Shown: piece after piece, positions 11,950-24,530 of the stretch
How the letters are laid out: each line of letters starts with the position of its first letter
Position numbering within the stretch: the stretch's first letter is position 1
From: Isoperla grammatica
Lineage: Eukaryota > Arthropoda > Insecta > Plecoptera > Perlodidae
DNA length: 64,000 nucleotides
Assembly: GCA_945910005.1 (NCBI GenBank)
Contig: OX246741.1
Location: 2,997,946-3,061,945 of the forward strand
Reading direction: 5' to 3'
Notes under the pieces: generated by a model
Database searches by the model: none
Seen by the model: the letters and a program-made list of their open reading frames with translations, nothing else
Told to the model about the DNA's origin: nothing
Position numbers and translations under genes: made by a program

Positions 11950-13366
11950 CAATAATTTGCCATATAACAATTCACCTGATGTACTTATTTCGTTTTAATA
12001 AGAATAACCATGTTGTTGCATTGTACACTTCGGGCAAAGTTATGATCTGTATTCACGTTTGGTAACATTTGGTTTCCCTTATCAATTTGTTTAATTCAAA
12101 ACTCACACAAGCACAATGTTTTGTTTTACTTGGCCAATCAAAATTTCACCATTTACAAAGTGGTTTTCAGATGTCTCCGCATGTTTCCAGTGTGTTACCG
12201 CTATCTACAATTGTGATTAAACTCCGTCCATTTGCAGAAATCGCTCCGACATCGCACACAAACGGGTGCATGGCTGGCTTTAATTAATTTTTCCGGCATC
12301 ACAGAAGCGAAACGCTATTAGTACAGGCTACAGCACATTGCCAGCATACGCGCTCTACCCCCAGCTAACACACTGCAGCTTTATTCTCTGCCATTGTGTA
12401 GACCACGCGAATATTGCTACTTGCATACTGTTGCAAATTTTAATAAACAAACACATGTAAAAACATTTTATAGGCGCAGGTGTTCAGTTTTAAACAATTT
12501 GATGGTATTAGTATGAAATGAAAGTGCTTTTCATAAACGTTTGTACCGAATGGGTCTGTATCATACAGAATTTTCTATGCCCTACAGATCAGTACGTTTG
12601 CCTATTTGTGTATTCATGTATTATATTGTGTATTCATTATTATTTATTATAAATGTGATTCATTTTTTTAATTATACAGGATAAAATATATGCCGATGTA
12701 ATTATTCCACAGTGTATTGGTTCCCAAACTGTTGACCGCGGTTCCTACGCGTTGATAGGCAACCTCGTCCACGCACCAAAGGTATCAAAGTTACCGCCAG
12801 GGTTCAATGTAAGAATGAGCTCAACTTGTATTTTTGTTATCATGGTTGACTTATCGACAGCAATAGCAATAGTCATCATGTTTTCAGAGTCTTTGGGACT
12901 GGCCGCGTGGTTGGTTGCGAATTTGGTAGAATTTGAACCTCGGAGCGATTTCGAGATCACAGAGTATTCCACCCTTACCAACAACGCCCTAAGTACTTCA
13001 ACAAACTCACACAAAACAAATATACCAATTTTAATTAATATTTTATTAGTAATATAATTCCAAATGAGGCAGTTAAATACTTATTTTACGAGCACATGAC
13101 CTGCAGTCAAAACATTTCTGCTCATGCATGCATTCAATATACTTTGACCTAGTGGTAAACATAATGCGTCGACTGAACCCTATCTGCTGTTATTGTATGC
13201 TCGTAAAAACATGTACTCAAATTCCAATTCCAATCGTAATTGTGTCCGGTACCGTCTGTAAAGTCTCCAGTTTTATCACAGCTGAGTGATAAAGTGATAC
13301 TATCGACTCTTAAATTCGAAGTACTGTAAAACTTATAATTTTAGAGGATGTCATGGAAATATGTAG
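11950..13366. other. Intergenic; overlapping unrecognised frames at 12745-13057
   Basis: Frames of 101 codons (+, 12752) and 89 codons (-, 12745-13014) overlap over the same GC-balanced patch. Neither shows a recognisable domain, so I treat them as a fragment of an unidentified repeat or chance frames. Nothing else supported. Confidence 0.4.
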
Positions 13367-13374
13367 GCCTATGT

Positions 13375-13924
13375 CAGTGTTGTTAAGTAACGCGCTACAA
13401 GTAGCGCGCTACTTGTAGCATGTTACTTTTTTTGGTAGCGAGACTGGTAGCGCGCTACATTTGAAAATGCGGTAAAGTAGCGAGTAGCAAGCTACTATAT
13501 ACGAGTATTTGTAGCGAAAAGTAGCCGCTACTCTATTTTTGCAATAAACAATTACACGTTCGTTTCGCCCGCCACAATTCCCACCGTCACAGGTTCGGAA
13601 TGACGACTGACATTCGCCTTCTGGCACTATAGTCCCAAAACCGCCTCCCAGCACTGAGTTTCCTGTTTCACCCCGTGAGCTGTGATATGAGTATGATTCA
13701 CTTCTGGACCTTACCGCCGTTTCAATAAATAGTACGTAGTCTTGGTCCTTTATAAAAAAATGAAAGTAGCTGTAAAGTAGCGTCACTACGTTTTTTGAGT
13801 AGCTGTACAAGTAGCGAGCTACTTGACAAAATACAGTAGCTGAAAAGTAGCTAAGTTACTTTCAAAGATCAAGTAGCTGTAGCTGTAACAGTGCTACTTT
13901 TAAAAAGTAGCTTTAACAACACTG
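13375..13924. mobile_element. 550-bp non-autonomous hAT-type transposon
   Basis: The ends are CAGTGTTGTTAA and its complement TTAACAACACTG, a hAT-style terminal inverted repeat. They are flanked by a perfect 8-bp direct repeat, GCCTATGT, at 13367-13374 and 13925-13932; an 8-bp duplication is the hAT signature. Both subterminal regions are packed with AGTAGC / GCTACT words in several orientations, the sort of subterminal motif array that hAT transposases bind. The 133-codon - frame inside has no recognisable transposase motif, so the copy depends on a transposase encoded elsewhere. The intact ends and perfect duplication suggest a fairly young insertion. Confidence 0.92.
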
Positions 13925-13932
13925 GCCTATGT

Positions 13933-14758
13933 GTTCAGCATAAAACATATTTAATTGTTATTGTTGTAGTTTTTGCCCATGTACAGAAGAGCTCGTGGTG
14001 TGAAGAAGACAATTTCTACGTTATTACGGGTGATGCCGTTAAATACGTTCTCATTTTACCATTCGTTCACGGACCATTTCGTATCGGTAATGGCATTTTT
14101 AGTTTTATTTTATCGCGCAGCCATCAAAGCTTCCCGGTAGTTCAAATTTGACTATTTCACGAGTAATTTCTTTCGAGTAATGAGAACATTCTCGAACCAC
14201 TTCAATAATCGTTCGGCGATCTCTGTATCGACACTTTTAACCTCTTTGCTTAGATAGACCCACTGCGATGCTGCAACACTCAATGCGAGTAATGCAAGTG
14301 TTGATAATACACTATAACTGACTTTTTGTGTCTTCAGGTTGTGTTTAGTATACCTGAGAGGCTATTAGATCCCTTACCCGTTGTCCCATGGTCCGATGCC
14401 TGTGTGTATGTGGTGTTGTTTCATCCCAATATATCACTAAATCATTGCCTCGATTAGCATATTTGCCAAAATATGAGACGTAAACTCCAGACATCACCTC
14501 TAGAGAGAGTCTACGTTATTATTTACAATATTTATAACGTAGAAGACCGAGGAGATTTCTGCACAGATCTGTTCTTTCGGTGTTTGTTTGAGATGATACT
14601 TTGCTCACAGTCATGCATGATACGTGTGACATTGCAGCCACAATAGTAGGCCTAACATCACGTTATTTTTCATACTGATTTTTTTTTTTTTTTTACTGAT
14701 GTGGTTTTGTGGTGACAAGAATAAACAATTAATAATAATAATTTGTGTACATTTTCAG
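13933..14758. other. Intergenic, no gene seen
   Basis: Contains a T run of about 14 bases near 14681-14694. No open frame worth reporting. Confidence 0.55.
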
Positions 14759-14815
14759 AGGTCCCTCGCCATCCGCAGACAACACAAGGAAGTGCCAAAC
14801 ATTATAGGCCAAGGC
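14759..14815 (+). other. Possible small internal exon
   Basis: TACATTTTCAG precedes an open stretch that reads RSLAIRRQHKEVPNIIGQ in one frame and is followed by G|GCAAGT, which would need a non-canonical GC donor. Both the length (about 57 bp) and the unusual donor make this weak. No partner exon was found. Confidence 0.1.
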
Positions 14816-16502
14816 AAGTGTTTTATAAATTGATTGATTTAAATATATAATATTATACGTTCGATCACAAATCGGGAGAAATTTGTATTTATTACAATAG
14901 CTGTATCTTCATATGGGTAGTCTATACGTACTCAGTTACAAACGCCTAATTACCAGAGGGAGACATTATATGATTTATGATCTGCCTCGTTAGTTTGATG
15001 CTAGTTGCCTCGCATGTAGCCTCTATAGCTCAAGCACTCTGTGAGTGTGTGTACGCATGTGTGTACTGTGAGTGTGTGTACACATGTGTGTACTTAAATC
15101 TCGCACGGCCATTGGAAGTTGTTCTTGACCCTCCATCATATATTTTTCAATGACTACCTCGCTTCCTGTATGAAAGGCTACTCGGGCACGCACGATAACG
15201 CGGTGCTTAGTACGCTGAAGTAGGGGTAGAGCACAGCGGCGCTAGCTACCCCCCCCCCCCCCCTGAGTTTATTTATTCATCCCAGCCCGCAGCTCTCACA
15301 GGAAAGTTTTTCGGTTGTAGAGAACGCCATAGATTGGTCAAGTATGTATTTTTCCTCTCCTCAACAACTCTATGGCGGGTCTGTTTGCATTTGACTCTAC
15401 GTTCACAATATGAGTAATTCAAAAACTGCCTCAAGTTTCAATATAGAGCTCGTTTTGCAGCTATTCAGAAGTGTAGCCCCTCCCCTTCCCCCCTCTCGTT
15501 CTCATTATACGCGTGTTGTTTCAACGGAGAAAGTTTTTTTCATAATAATGGCGGGATTGAAAAGTTGGTTGAAACGGTGCATCGAGTGCAGGGAACACAA
15601 ACAGCCATGGATATTACTCTAATGAGGTTCCCGTGCTGTGTTCTGCATTCAAGAGGACAAGTATTTCGAAAAGTTGACTCGGAACGATACAGACTTTTGT
15701 TGATATTGCTTTCATATGAATATCTAGAAAGTTTGGTGTTTTTTGCTCACATCAATGTCTTCTCGTTTCCTAAGAAGTGATATAGTCATTCTTCAGACGA
15801 TAAAATATTTAAAGTGCACGGTATTGAATATAGAGTACGTTAGAATGTACGTATCTTTACTTACCATTACATGTCTTATTTTTCCTGGCATGTATCTGAT
15901 AAGTGTGTAATGTTGCACATGTTGATTTTAGCTGTCGGGAATAATCTTGCTATCTTATGTTTCTTCTTTTTCCAGTAAATGCTTCTTTGTTCCAATACAT
16001 ATTTCTTCTCTTCAAATGTTCATATTTAATTGTAATGTGTGCATTGCATACATTAATTGGAACAAAGAAAGATTCATAAGAAATCATACTGAATTTCCTT
16101 ATTCTAGGGAATGACACACTTTGGTTTACTTTTTACAATATTATTTTAAAATAAGATGAGGATTTTTAAGTTCTGAAATCGAGGTTTCCGCATGTTGGTG
16201 GGCAAACAGCCGTACCTTTTTTACTTCAATGATAGGGGTAGAAAGTTTTATAAATGTCGAATTCTTCTTGTACTGGGAATATCGTCGATTTTCCCCGCAG
16301 ACCGAACCCTTCATAGCTCATAGCTCACTAGATTGCCGAGCGTTTGATGAAACGTTGACGGTGGCCATTCGTACCTAAACAGCAAACACGAATCCAATCA
16401 AAACCGGTAATGATTATTTAATTTTCACTCTTACCGGCGCAACTACTGGTTGTGTTTATCTTGTCCCAATATGTGCTTTCCAATGATTGAGGGAACCACA
16501 TT
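14816..16502. other. Intergenic with short simple repeats
   Basis: A duplicated GTGAGTGTGTGTAC.CATGTGTGTAC unit lies at 15041-15093 and a 15-base C run at 15249-15263. Overlapping 70- and 71-codon + frames at 15410-15780 have no recognisable domain. A further patch at 16300-16440 is unremarkable. Confidence 0.55.
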
Positions 16503-16546
<44 letters not shown>

Positions 16547-16559
16547 TAGGCAGGCAGGT
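16503..16559. repeat. GGCA microsatellite
   Basis: About 14 copies of CAGG/GGCA with two interruptions (CAGGTAGG near the end). Confidence 0.95.
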
Positions 16560-16560
16560 A

Positions 16561-16690
16561 GCAGAGCGCTGATGAATAGTGGCGACCAGGCAAGAGTAAT
16601 CCATTAGCCATTTCCCGGAGGATCCACTCGCAACTTCCTAACTGGGTTACCGGCTCCAGTAATCTATTGAGCCGGATAAACGGGTTAAGT
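16561..16690. promoter_or_regulatory. Candidate regulatory island with Otx-like and homeodomain words
   Basis: GAGTAATCCATTAGCC (about 16594) joins a TAATCC word (typical of Otx/Bicoid-class homeodomains) to ATTAG, in otherwise complex, GC-balanced sequence. The functional claim is inference from motif content only. Confidence 0.2.
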
Positions 16691-18471
16691 CTCGGCTGAT
16701 ACGAGATTGTAGACGAGATATCGCGCCAAACACGAGAAAAACGAGACTAACTTACCTGTAATACACTCCAGTACGTCTCGGTTGAATAAGATTCGTCTTG
16801 TATTTACCAGACGGACTATCTGTCTTGTGATGACCCTCGGATGAAAAGGTTTTACTCTTATCGCAACTTTATGTTGTTTTTTCATTTTATTTCTCAAAAG
16901 AAAAGTTTTGCTTGTCAATAGGTGTTAAATGTTTGGAGTTCGAAAATATTGATTACTACTTGTACAAAATACAAACTATTTATCATATAGAAAACCAAAA
17001 AAATTCCCGAATCCTAAAAACGGGTCAGATAATAAACCGGGTACCTGGTTTGCCCGAGTACCCGATATTATGCCAAATCACCATGCATAATATAGAAGTT
17101 AGGGGAATATTTGTGGCTCCCCCTCGGTGCGCATTGAAGGTATAAACCCACTATACCAGCGATCTATGTAAATGCGAGATCCTATGTATTCAAATATTGA
17201 CGTAAAGTTGTTTTTCCTATGGCCATTTTGAGAAAACGAAACTTACTTTCGTTTTAAGGAAAGCGAGCTTTAGTTTGCGATATCTTAGGATATTCAAATG
17301 TGTTCTAAAGTAGTTTACCTTGTCACAGGAGTAAAACGAAAGTCAAATACTTTCAATGATATTTTCTCAATTCAATTCTTTTTTACACATTCTGAAGGCC
17401 TGAACATGCGTTTACTTTTGTAACATAACGTGTTCCATCAGAGTTACGTAAGAACTATTGAGGATTCAAATACAATAACTGTTGACAATTGTTATTGTTG
17501 TCATTTTATGCCAGATGCCTCATTTAAAAACTTTGTTTGGTGCGATCCTAGTGGTGAAGGCTCTAATCTGAGTCGGTTGGAATTGGAATAGTGGATAAAG
17601 AAGTTTTTGACATGGAAACTTCTTTATCGGATTGAATGTGTAAAACATGTTAGATTCGTTTTTTTGTATAGTTCTTACGATACCATAATCCGACTTATTA
17701 GTTACTTTTTAAATATTACACAAAGTTTTCAAGCTCTGATTTAATTAGGCCTAAGGTAGTTTTAATAATGATATTGATCGTGGCCCACGCCTTAACAAAA
17801 CACGATACACCGAGACGCCTAAGATGAACTGCATCGCGGTCCAAGTAAATGGATAGAAATAGTTTCGCAACTATATTGCACTGAAATTGGGTTTCCAACG
17901 ACTCTTGCTAAGCAGTCTTGCGTAATACCTACTTAGCAGGAGGGGGACTCAAGTCTGTCGACAATTGCTAAGCTCATTAAACTAGCTAATCCGCTTACAT
18001 GAAGAACTAGTTTCTAAATTTTAATTTCAAAACGTAATTAATAGTGAAATTAAACTGAAACTAGGTTTCGTCAAAGGAAATTTTAAAACTCTTAGAAAGA
18101 GGGTGAGGAAAATAGTTTTCTGTTTACTTAGGATACCAACCATGGTATTTACATAGAGAAACGTTCCGGGACAAAGTGTTATTGCGTTTGTGAGTAGTTA
18201 AGAAGTTTAAAACAGTTGAATGTAGTTACGCTAGAACAAAGTTCGACCTGTACATTTACACTGTCTCGCTCTCAGTTCGTTCCCTGTATATTCTAAACAC
18301 GTCTTTACTAGATGTGCACGTAAATACCTAGGTCCACTTATATCCTATACTAAACAGCCATGGCTAGCTCGCAATATTATACAATCACAACATTAACGCT
18401 ATTTTATTGATATTTTAGTATTTCTAGTACATTTAGTTATTCCTAGAAACGCTTCAAGATAGTGAACATAT
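16691..18471. other. Intergenic; one perfect short hairpin
   Basis: No gene seen. GATAAAGAAGTTT at 17594-17606 is exactly complementary to 17616-17628 with a 9-nt loop. It is too short to be a microRNA precursor and of unknown significance. Confidence 0.5.
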
Positions 18472-18495
18472 TAAATAAATAAATAAATAAATAAA
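18472..18495. repeat. TAAA microsatellite
   Basis: Six tandem TAAA-type units. Confidence 0.95.
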
Positions 18496-18666
18496 GTCGT
18501 ATTTATAGAGCCTACCCACTCAGTAACAAGACTGATTTTCAGTGGGGGACTTTAATTTAAAGCGACTAAACCAACCCTGTAGGCTCCGAACACCATCGAC
18601 GAGTGAGCGATAACCAATCATATTGAAGTGATTCCTACGCGAAATTTGATTTTGTATCAGCTGAAA

Positions 18667-18890
18667 TTATTATTATCATTATTATTACTTTGTATTATTG
18701 TTGTTGTTGTTTTTAATTATTTCTGTCCTTTAGACACAGACACTAGACTTGCATGAAGTAAAGGTGTTAGTGTCCGCACCAACTCGTCCACAAATCCTGG
18801 CGCACAAAAGGAGGTTACTGGATACTGAGGAACTTACGCACGATGTTCGAATAATAACAATAATAATAATTTCATTATTATTATTATTAA
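18667..18890. repeat. ATT/AAT trinucleotide tracts in mirrored arrangement
   Basis: ATT and GTT repeats at 18667-18715 and AAT then ATT repeats at 18851-18888 bracket an unrelated ~130-bp segment. The A/T trinucleotides on the two sides could pair. Confidence 0.75.
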
Positions 18891-20470
18891 AAACCATGAT
18901 AAGAAATGAAAATTTACTTTTTATTTGATGTATGTGCTGGTTTACATTCAGGAGCTTAAAACAAGAAATTCAAGTTTAAACTTGAAGCTATCTTCATCGG
19001 AAGCAATTAATTTTAAAACTCTAGATTTGAGCGCAGGACGGCTTCATAAGCGGCCGTCAGCTCGAGTGCAGGTACAAGCAAGATATGTAAGCTTTACGCT
19101 GCAATAATCTCCCAAAAAGAGCTGCTAAACCTCTCGTACAACGTTAGCTTACAGAACGCTGAGGGAAGGAAGTGCAGACTGGTGTTTACAAAACGAACAA
19201 ACCGGTTGCAACTTCTTCGTAAGTTCATTGCGTCAAGCAGCGTAGTGTTATCACGTCTACGCCACTGAAGGAATATAACATGGAATCAAAATGTTTGCAC
19301 AGTTGAGGGTAATTTTTATTTTTCGCAAGGAATCGGGAAATATTGTTATTTTTGGCCCAGCGTTACGGTTAAGGGTAGTCTCACTATTAAAATCATGCCA
19401 AATACACGTATTAAAGTAATATCTTGAAAAAGCTACATAATAATATTGAAAAAGTGGTTAATAACAAACTTATTTTAGTTTCGTAAAAGCTAAACAGAAG
19501 ATTAGAGAAGCTCAAAATATTTCAATCCTTATGGTTGTTATTTTGGAAGCCAATTCAAGATAGAATAATAGTGCTTATGAAACTAGATTTTGGTTACTAA
19601 CCGCTTTTTGATATTACGTAGCGATATTTCTAAACCTCTTTGATTTTAGCGGTTTTAATAGTTCAATTCAAAGCGTTAAAATCGTGCTCGCTAATGAGAA
19701 ATAAGCCTTCCTCACGCTGGCAAAGTGTTTAGTCATTAGCCAGCACAAGTATAAGCGTAACACATCTATATTGTGCTTTGCATGTCTTTCCGTAACCTGT
19801 TTATGTATACTCAAATAACGTCGCTATTAATTATTAATAGGTGAGGAAACGAAACGTCAACTTTTTCTGAAAGAAGATGCAAAGTGAGAAAGTGATTGTG
19901 TTAATAAGTAAAGTTAGGGTTAAAGTGGTTAATGAATACAATAGGAAGTCGACGATGACACAATAGAGTATTAACATAGTTAACATTTCCTGTGCGTCTG
20001 GGTGTTGAATTGATATGAAGATTAGCATTTACTTTTGGTGTTACTACTGCACACCATTGAAAGTATCCCAAAAGGTGTATTTACATCTACACTACTTGTA
20101 TATTAGTGATTGGGTACTTGTTTCGTTCGACATTCTTGAAGAAATAGTGAACAAATTAAAAATTGCTGTGTGGCAAAATTAGAACATTATGTATGTTTGA
20201 AGCGAATACAAAAAAAAACGTAAACTTTCAACAATTTATTTATATACCAAAAAACCAACATATTTTCCGAATATTCATCAACACATTAATTATTTTATGC
20301 ATCAATATTCCGCATTTTTAACATTAGTATCACAAGGTCACAACATCCATACCACAAAGACACAAAGCACACATAAAAACACACAGACTCCCAAGAATCC
20401 AGTCCTTGGTTATAATACCGCTCACATCCTCTCCTGCCGGGTTAAAAACAACCTCTCCAACATTGATCGC
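18891..20470. other. Intergenic; 18-bp perfect palindrome
   Basis: TTCAAGTTTAAACTTGAA at 18969-18986 is a perfect palindrome. Otherwise no gene is supported. The 116-codon + frame at 20297-20647 is threonine/asparagine-rich at first and has no domain. Confidence 0.5.
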
Positions 20471-20900
20471 CGATCTGACATGGACACTCTAGCAATACAT
20501 TATAAGAAAATATCAATTAATTTATTTCCCAACGCTGTCATCGGTAACTGGTTGTTGAGCGCAGACACGGACAGAGCAAGGAGGCCGAGCCCTGATGGAT
20601 CACAGCGTCCGTCTAATGAGCCGGCCGTGGCATTAAAATACCATTAATTACCGTTTATCTGATGGATCGAGTGATGCCGATGTTCTGGTCATTGTGAATG
20701 AGATGGATGAGATGGATGGACCCTGGGTAATGGATGGGGCGGGTGTGGTCCACCAGAGGGTGTTACAATATCACAGAGATTGATTTCAAGGAGCAACACA
20801 CACTCCTTATTAGGCGGTAAACACAGACACTGCAAGACGTTACTGATCGTGCGGATCCCATGAGACTGATCCAGATCATTAGTGATGATGATTTATACCT
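20471..20900. promoter_or_regulatory. Candidate conserved non-coding island
   Basis: This is a GC-balanced, low-repeat block. It includes TGGCATTAAAATACCATTA then ATTACCG (paired TAAT cores near 20629-20650), repeated GATGGATGA words and ATGAGATGGATGGACC. Clustered homeodomain cores in complex sequence are typical of developmental enhancers, but only conservation could establish that. Confidence 0.22.
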
Positions 20901-21184
20901 GGAGAACTAAGTTGCAATTTATAAGATTGATTCTGGTTTCAATTGTAATTTGCAGTAATTATATTCACTAAAAGCTTGGTCGTTTTCTTTTAAATAGATT
21001 AACTGATTGAACATTGGGCGTAGTATGAAACAAGTAAATAGACAATTAAAAAAACTATCTATGACCATTTGTAAGAGTCTCATCAGTCATCACGGTCCCC
21101 TACTCTTCAAGAACAATACTACATAACAATTAATAATGTGTTTTCGTAAAGTAAATTTGCCCAAATAGTTCACAACTAATAAGA

Positions 21185-21380
21185 TATGCTAGACGTATGG
21201 AGTTTGGCCAATGAGCTCGATGGATATACCAGGGTATCTGGCTAATTGGCCACTATTGTCTGACATGAAGTACTCACTCGATAGTTGCTCGCGCAGCCTA
21301 GCGAGAAGCAAGCGTATTATAATTAGCAAGCATCAGCTGCTTGATTGAAGTGAAGCCGGGCATCTCACGCTAACGTTGGC
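21185..21380. promoter_or_regulatory. Island with inverted CCAAT boxes and homeodomain/E-box words
   Basis: TTGGCCAAT and, about 40 bp on, AATTGGCCA form an inverted pair of CCAAT-containing words. Downstream are ATTATAATTAGC and CAGCTG. Regulatory function is inferred from motif content only. Confidence 0.18.
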
Positions 21381-22492
21381 CGTATAACGTCAAGATATGG
21401 AATGTGGGGACCGTAACCACGGTAACTATGGATCTATCGTGCGTACTGGTCTCTTCAGAGTACTCGTGCTTAAATAATATTGAATATGCCTACCGGAGCA
21501 ACCTCAAAGGAAAAACCGAGGCTATACGTGACGTAAGGTTTACTTAGGTAAGGTTATCCATTGTATATTGACACGAGTATTCTGAAGAAGCCATGAGAGG
21601 AACGATATAATTCAGTCGACGCTATTCAGTGTATCTGTTACAGAGATTGTTCTAAAATAGAGATTCTATAGTTCAATCGTGTTAACTTGCAAGGTGATGA
21701 CGTCATGGATTATGTAATAGTGAAGCGACTCATATATGACAACTACCAACGTAAATCTAGTTGCATCTCGTTGTCATGTCTCCGGTATTCTAGTGATACT
21801 ATCAGCCCGTCTGTTGGCAGGCGTTGTCTAGGCACATTCCAAGCGAGGCTGGTGCACTCCATGCAGTGGACAATAACAAGGGGATACAGGGAAGTGTTGC
21901 AGAGAGTTCTGTTGACATAGGCCTAGACCGCGTGGAGCGACCGTCTCTTCTGAGAATTTTATATAAATTAACGTGACGAAACTCTACGTAACAAGAGAGT
22001 TGAGAGTGGGAGAGAGAGAGAGAATGTTAAACATATCCTTATTCACTTATAAAAATATCAACTCATGCTTCACATAACATCGCATTTGTCGACAACAGAA
22101 AGGGATAAAGGTTCGTTATTCACATTTAAAACTGTATCTAGAATTAATTGCGAGCGGACGAAGAATCTCTGCAACTACAAAGATATTAGTATAATAATCC
22201 TCTTATGTATGTCGTATCTCCGGAGAGATTAACTTTGGTAAGCTCTCTGGACTTGAATGGGCGCCGAATAATTTGCTATACCGTATTCACATTGTGGCTT
22301 TCAACAAGGCTATTTGAACGAGATAATGCAGCTTAGGGCTGCGCTACGACTAACTAATCGCAGATTCAACTAAACGGTGAGAGGCGAAAATGTTAAGTGA
22401 AAAATCGAGTTAAATTAACCTCCCGTACGTTATCCGAATTTGGTTTTTAGTAACTCATCGGACGGCGACCTCTGACCTGTCCTGGTCGAGGA
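21381..22492. other. Intergenic, no gene seen
   Basis: A short GA run near 22009-22023 and one perfect TGACGTCA at 21698-21705 are the only landmarks. Confidence 0.5.
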
Positions 22493-22529
22493 GGGGGGGG
22501 GGGGGGAGGGGTAACGAGGGGGGAGGGGG
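22493..22529. repeat. G-rich homopolymer tract
   Basis: Fourteen consecutive G, then further G runs broken by A and TAACGA. Confidence 0.92.
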
Positions 22530-23794
22530 TTGATTAGTGAGTTGCCATGTGTAGAATTACTCACAGGATTTAGAACCTGACACAAACAAATGGGGTCCGC
22601 TACCAGAGGTACAGACTGAAAACAAAACACTTCATATTATAGACACTGATTTAGGATTATCTTATACCTTTTATCTATGCATGGAGTTCATGTAGATGTT
22701 TACACATTTTAGAATAACAACTTTTTAGCTCTGTACAACTCTTTATACATACATGATATTTGTGAATTGCTTACATGGCGCTTGCCAAAGGTGAAGATGT
22801 TTTAGATTTAAAAATATAAAACTAAGCATTGATATGAAACACGAAAACAAATTGTTTCTGACTGAAAAATGTACCATTTTCAAACCTTAGAACATGTTCT
22901 ATTTTCGAAGACACGGTTCTTATAAAATCTGTTTCCGAAACAGTCAATGTGCAGACAACAAAAATGGTATAATATTTTTGAAAATATATATTAGCTGTGC
23001 AATTATACACAGTGATGGTAGAGCATCATACATCTGCATCTTCATGAGGAAGACCACATGTATATTGTTAGATGTCTATAAAATACTGTGTGTATACTTG
23101 TATAGCAATACTGATGGGAAACTACATTGTCTAGCTAGCTACCGCTTACGAATTCGTTAAAATTTGTATGTGACATTATTTAGGTGAATATGATTCAAAG
23201 AGTTTACATTTACAGTAGATATTACATTTACATGTGTATGATACAGATTATTATACGGGTTTTAATTCAGCTTTATGGTTATTGCACGGAGATAGCAATT
23301 GTAATAAACGTTTCATAAAATATATATTATAATATTAATCTAATAAAAGTTAAAACTGTTCATGACGTCTGGTAGAGAGAGAGAGGGGGGGAGGAGGGGA
23401 AGCCGTCGTCAAGTCACGTAGAACCATTACGGCTAAACACGTGAGCCCCTGCCTTGTATTACATACAACGCTTTACCTTCTTACTCTTCATGAGCTCCTG
23501 ATCATCGTTCATGTTGCCATAACCTTATTTGCATAAACTAGAACCTGTTAAAAAAAACTAAGTAAATAATCACAGTCAAGAAAATAAATGGGTATTTCCT
23601 TCTCTCAGTCAATTATTCATTCTGTAAGTATTGCAAAAAAAATGTTCTTGTTTGAAACCAGTTTACCAAGTCAAGTAGAAGATCAAGTTACATACTTTTA
23701 AATAAATCACTTATCAATCACACACAATAATATGCTGTATCGATTAATTGAAAAACGCATCCGGAAAAGTCGACTTGTTAGATCGACTATTCAT
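22530..23794. other. Intergenic, no gene seen
   Basis: AT-rich with a GA/G-rich run at about 23372-23402. The 88-codon + frame at 22894 has no domain. Confidence 0.5.
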
Positions 23795-24020
23795 CTAAGT
23801 GGATGATCTAGGGTTCAAAGGTCAAATACATTGATTACTCTCAGTGGCGAGGCCTACTTGTGGGTGGCAGCCTTCGAGTTATCCCCCCCATCCTTCTTCA
23901 CTCGTCTAATCTCATCTCATCTCTCTCATTAGTCCTGCCAGTCCAGGCCCACCCAGGAATAACTAGCTTCACTTCACAAACAGCTTTAATTGTGTAATTG
24001 GGGTGATGAAGTAACAAGTA
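23795..24020. promoter_or_regulatory. Candidate regulatory island with a nuclear-receptor DR1 site
   Basis: GGGTTCAAAGGTCA at 23811-23824 matches the DR1 half-site arrangement bound by HNF4/RXR/COUP-TF-type receptors. It lies at the start of a GC-balanced block that also has ATTAGTCCTGCCAG and TAATTGTGTAATTGGGG. Motif-based inference. Confidence 0.22.
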
Positions 24021-24356
24021 TCTATTTAATCGACATGCACAATTTAAAACGTAATTTGGTTAGTGTTTCAATTTCTCAGGCTATCTTCAGACAGGTTTTA
24101 TCGAGAAAGACCCCACCTAAAAAATAGAAAAAAACAACTGCATTCACTTTAACCAGCGCGTTAGGGAATTAGGGATAAGTCGAAGTTAATTAAACACTTA
24201 AGTGAAGATTGAATGGAAAATAACCTCTAATGAGGTACTATACAGTGTCCAAAATAATTGTGTTTTGCTTTAAATTAAAAACATTTACTGTTTACGTACA
24301 ACGATACCCTAAAGAGTAACTACAAATTACGGGTCTCTTGTCTACAACTAACCGAC

Positions 24357-24530
24357 AGAGGTGGCTCAGCGGTAAAAACGCGAGACTCTAATCCGGGAGG
24401 GCGCCGGTTGGATTCCGGCCACCGGCAATCCTGAGTTGAAGACTTTTTTCGAGATTTTCCTCGATCGTAAAAGCGAATCGGAAATTAATTCCCGACTATC
24501 TCTCTATGTCTAACGAGCTTGAGTCAGTAA
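24357..24530 (+). mobile_element. tRNA-derived SINE
   Basis: An A-box-like TGGCTCAGCGGTAA (24362-24375) and a B-box-like GGTTGGATTCC (24406-24416) sit 44 bp apart, as in a pol III promoter derived from a tRNA. A non-tRNA body follows (CGAGATTTTCCTCGATCGTA). The cloverleaf is not intact, so it is not a functional tRNA. The 3' end is uncertain. Confidence 0.6.

Noticed and set aside
12745..13057. Overlapping 101- and 89-codon frames as a gene
   Set aside because: Open on both strands, no domain, no splice sites; probably a repeat fragment or chance.
17594..17628. 13-bp perfect hairpin as a microRNA precursor or terminator
   Set aside because: Stem too short for a precursor, no extension beyond 13 bp, and bacterial-type terminators do not apply here.
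20297..20647. 116-codon frame as a gene
   Set aside because: Low-complexity start, no domain, and its second half lies in a block better read as non-coding.
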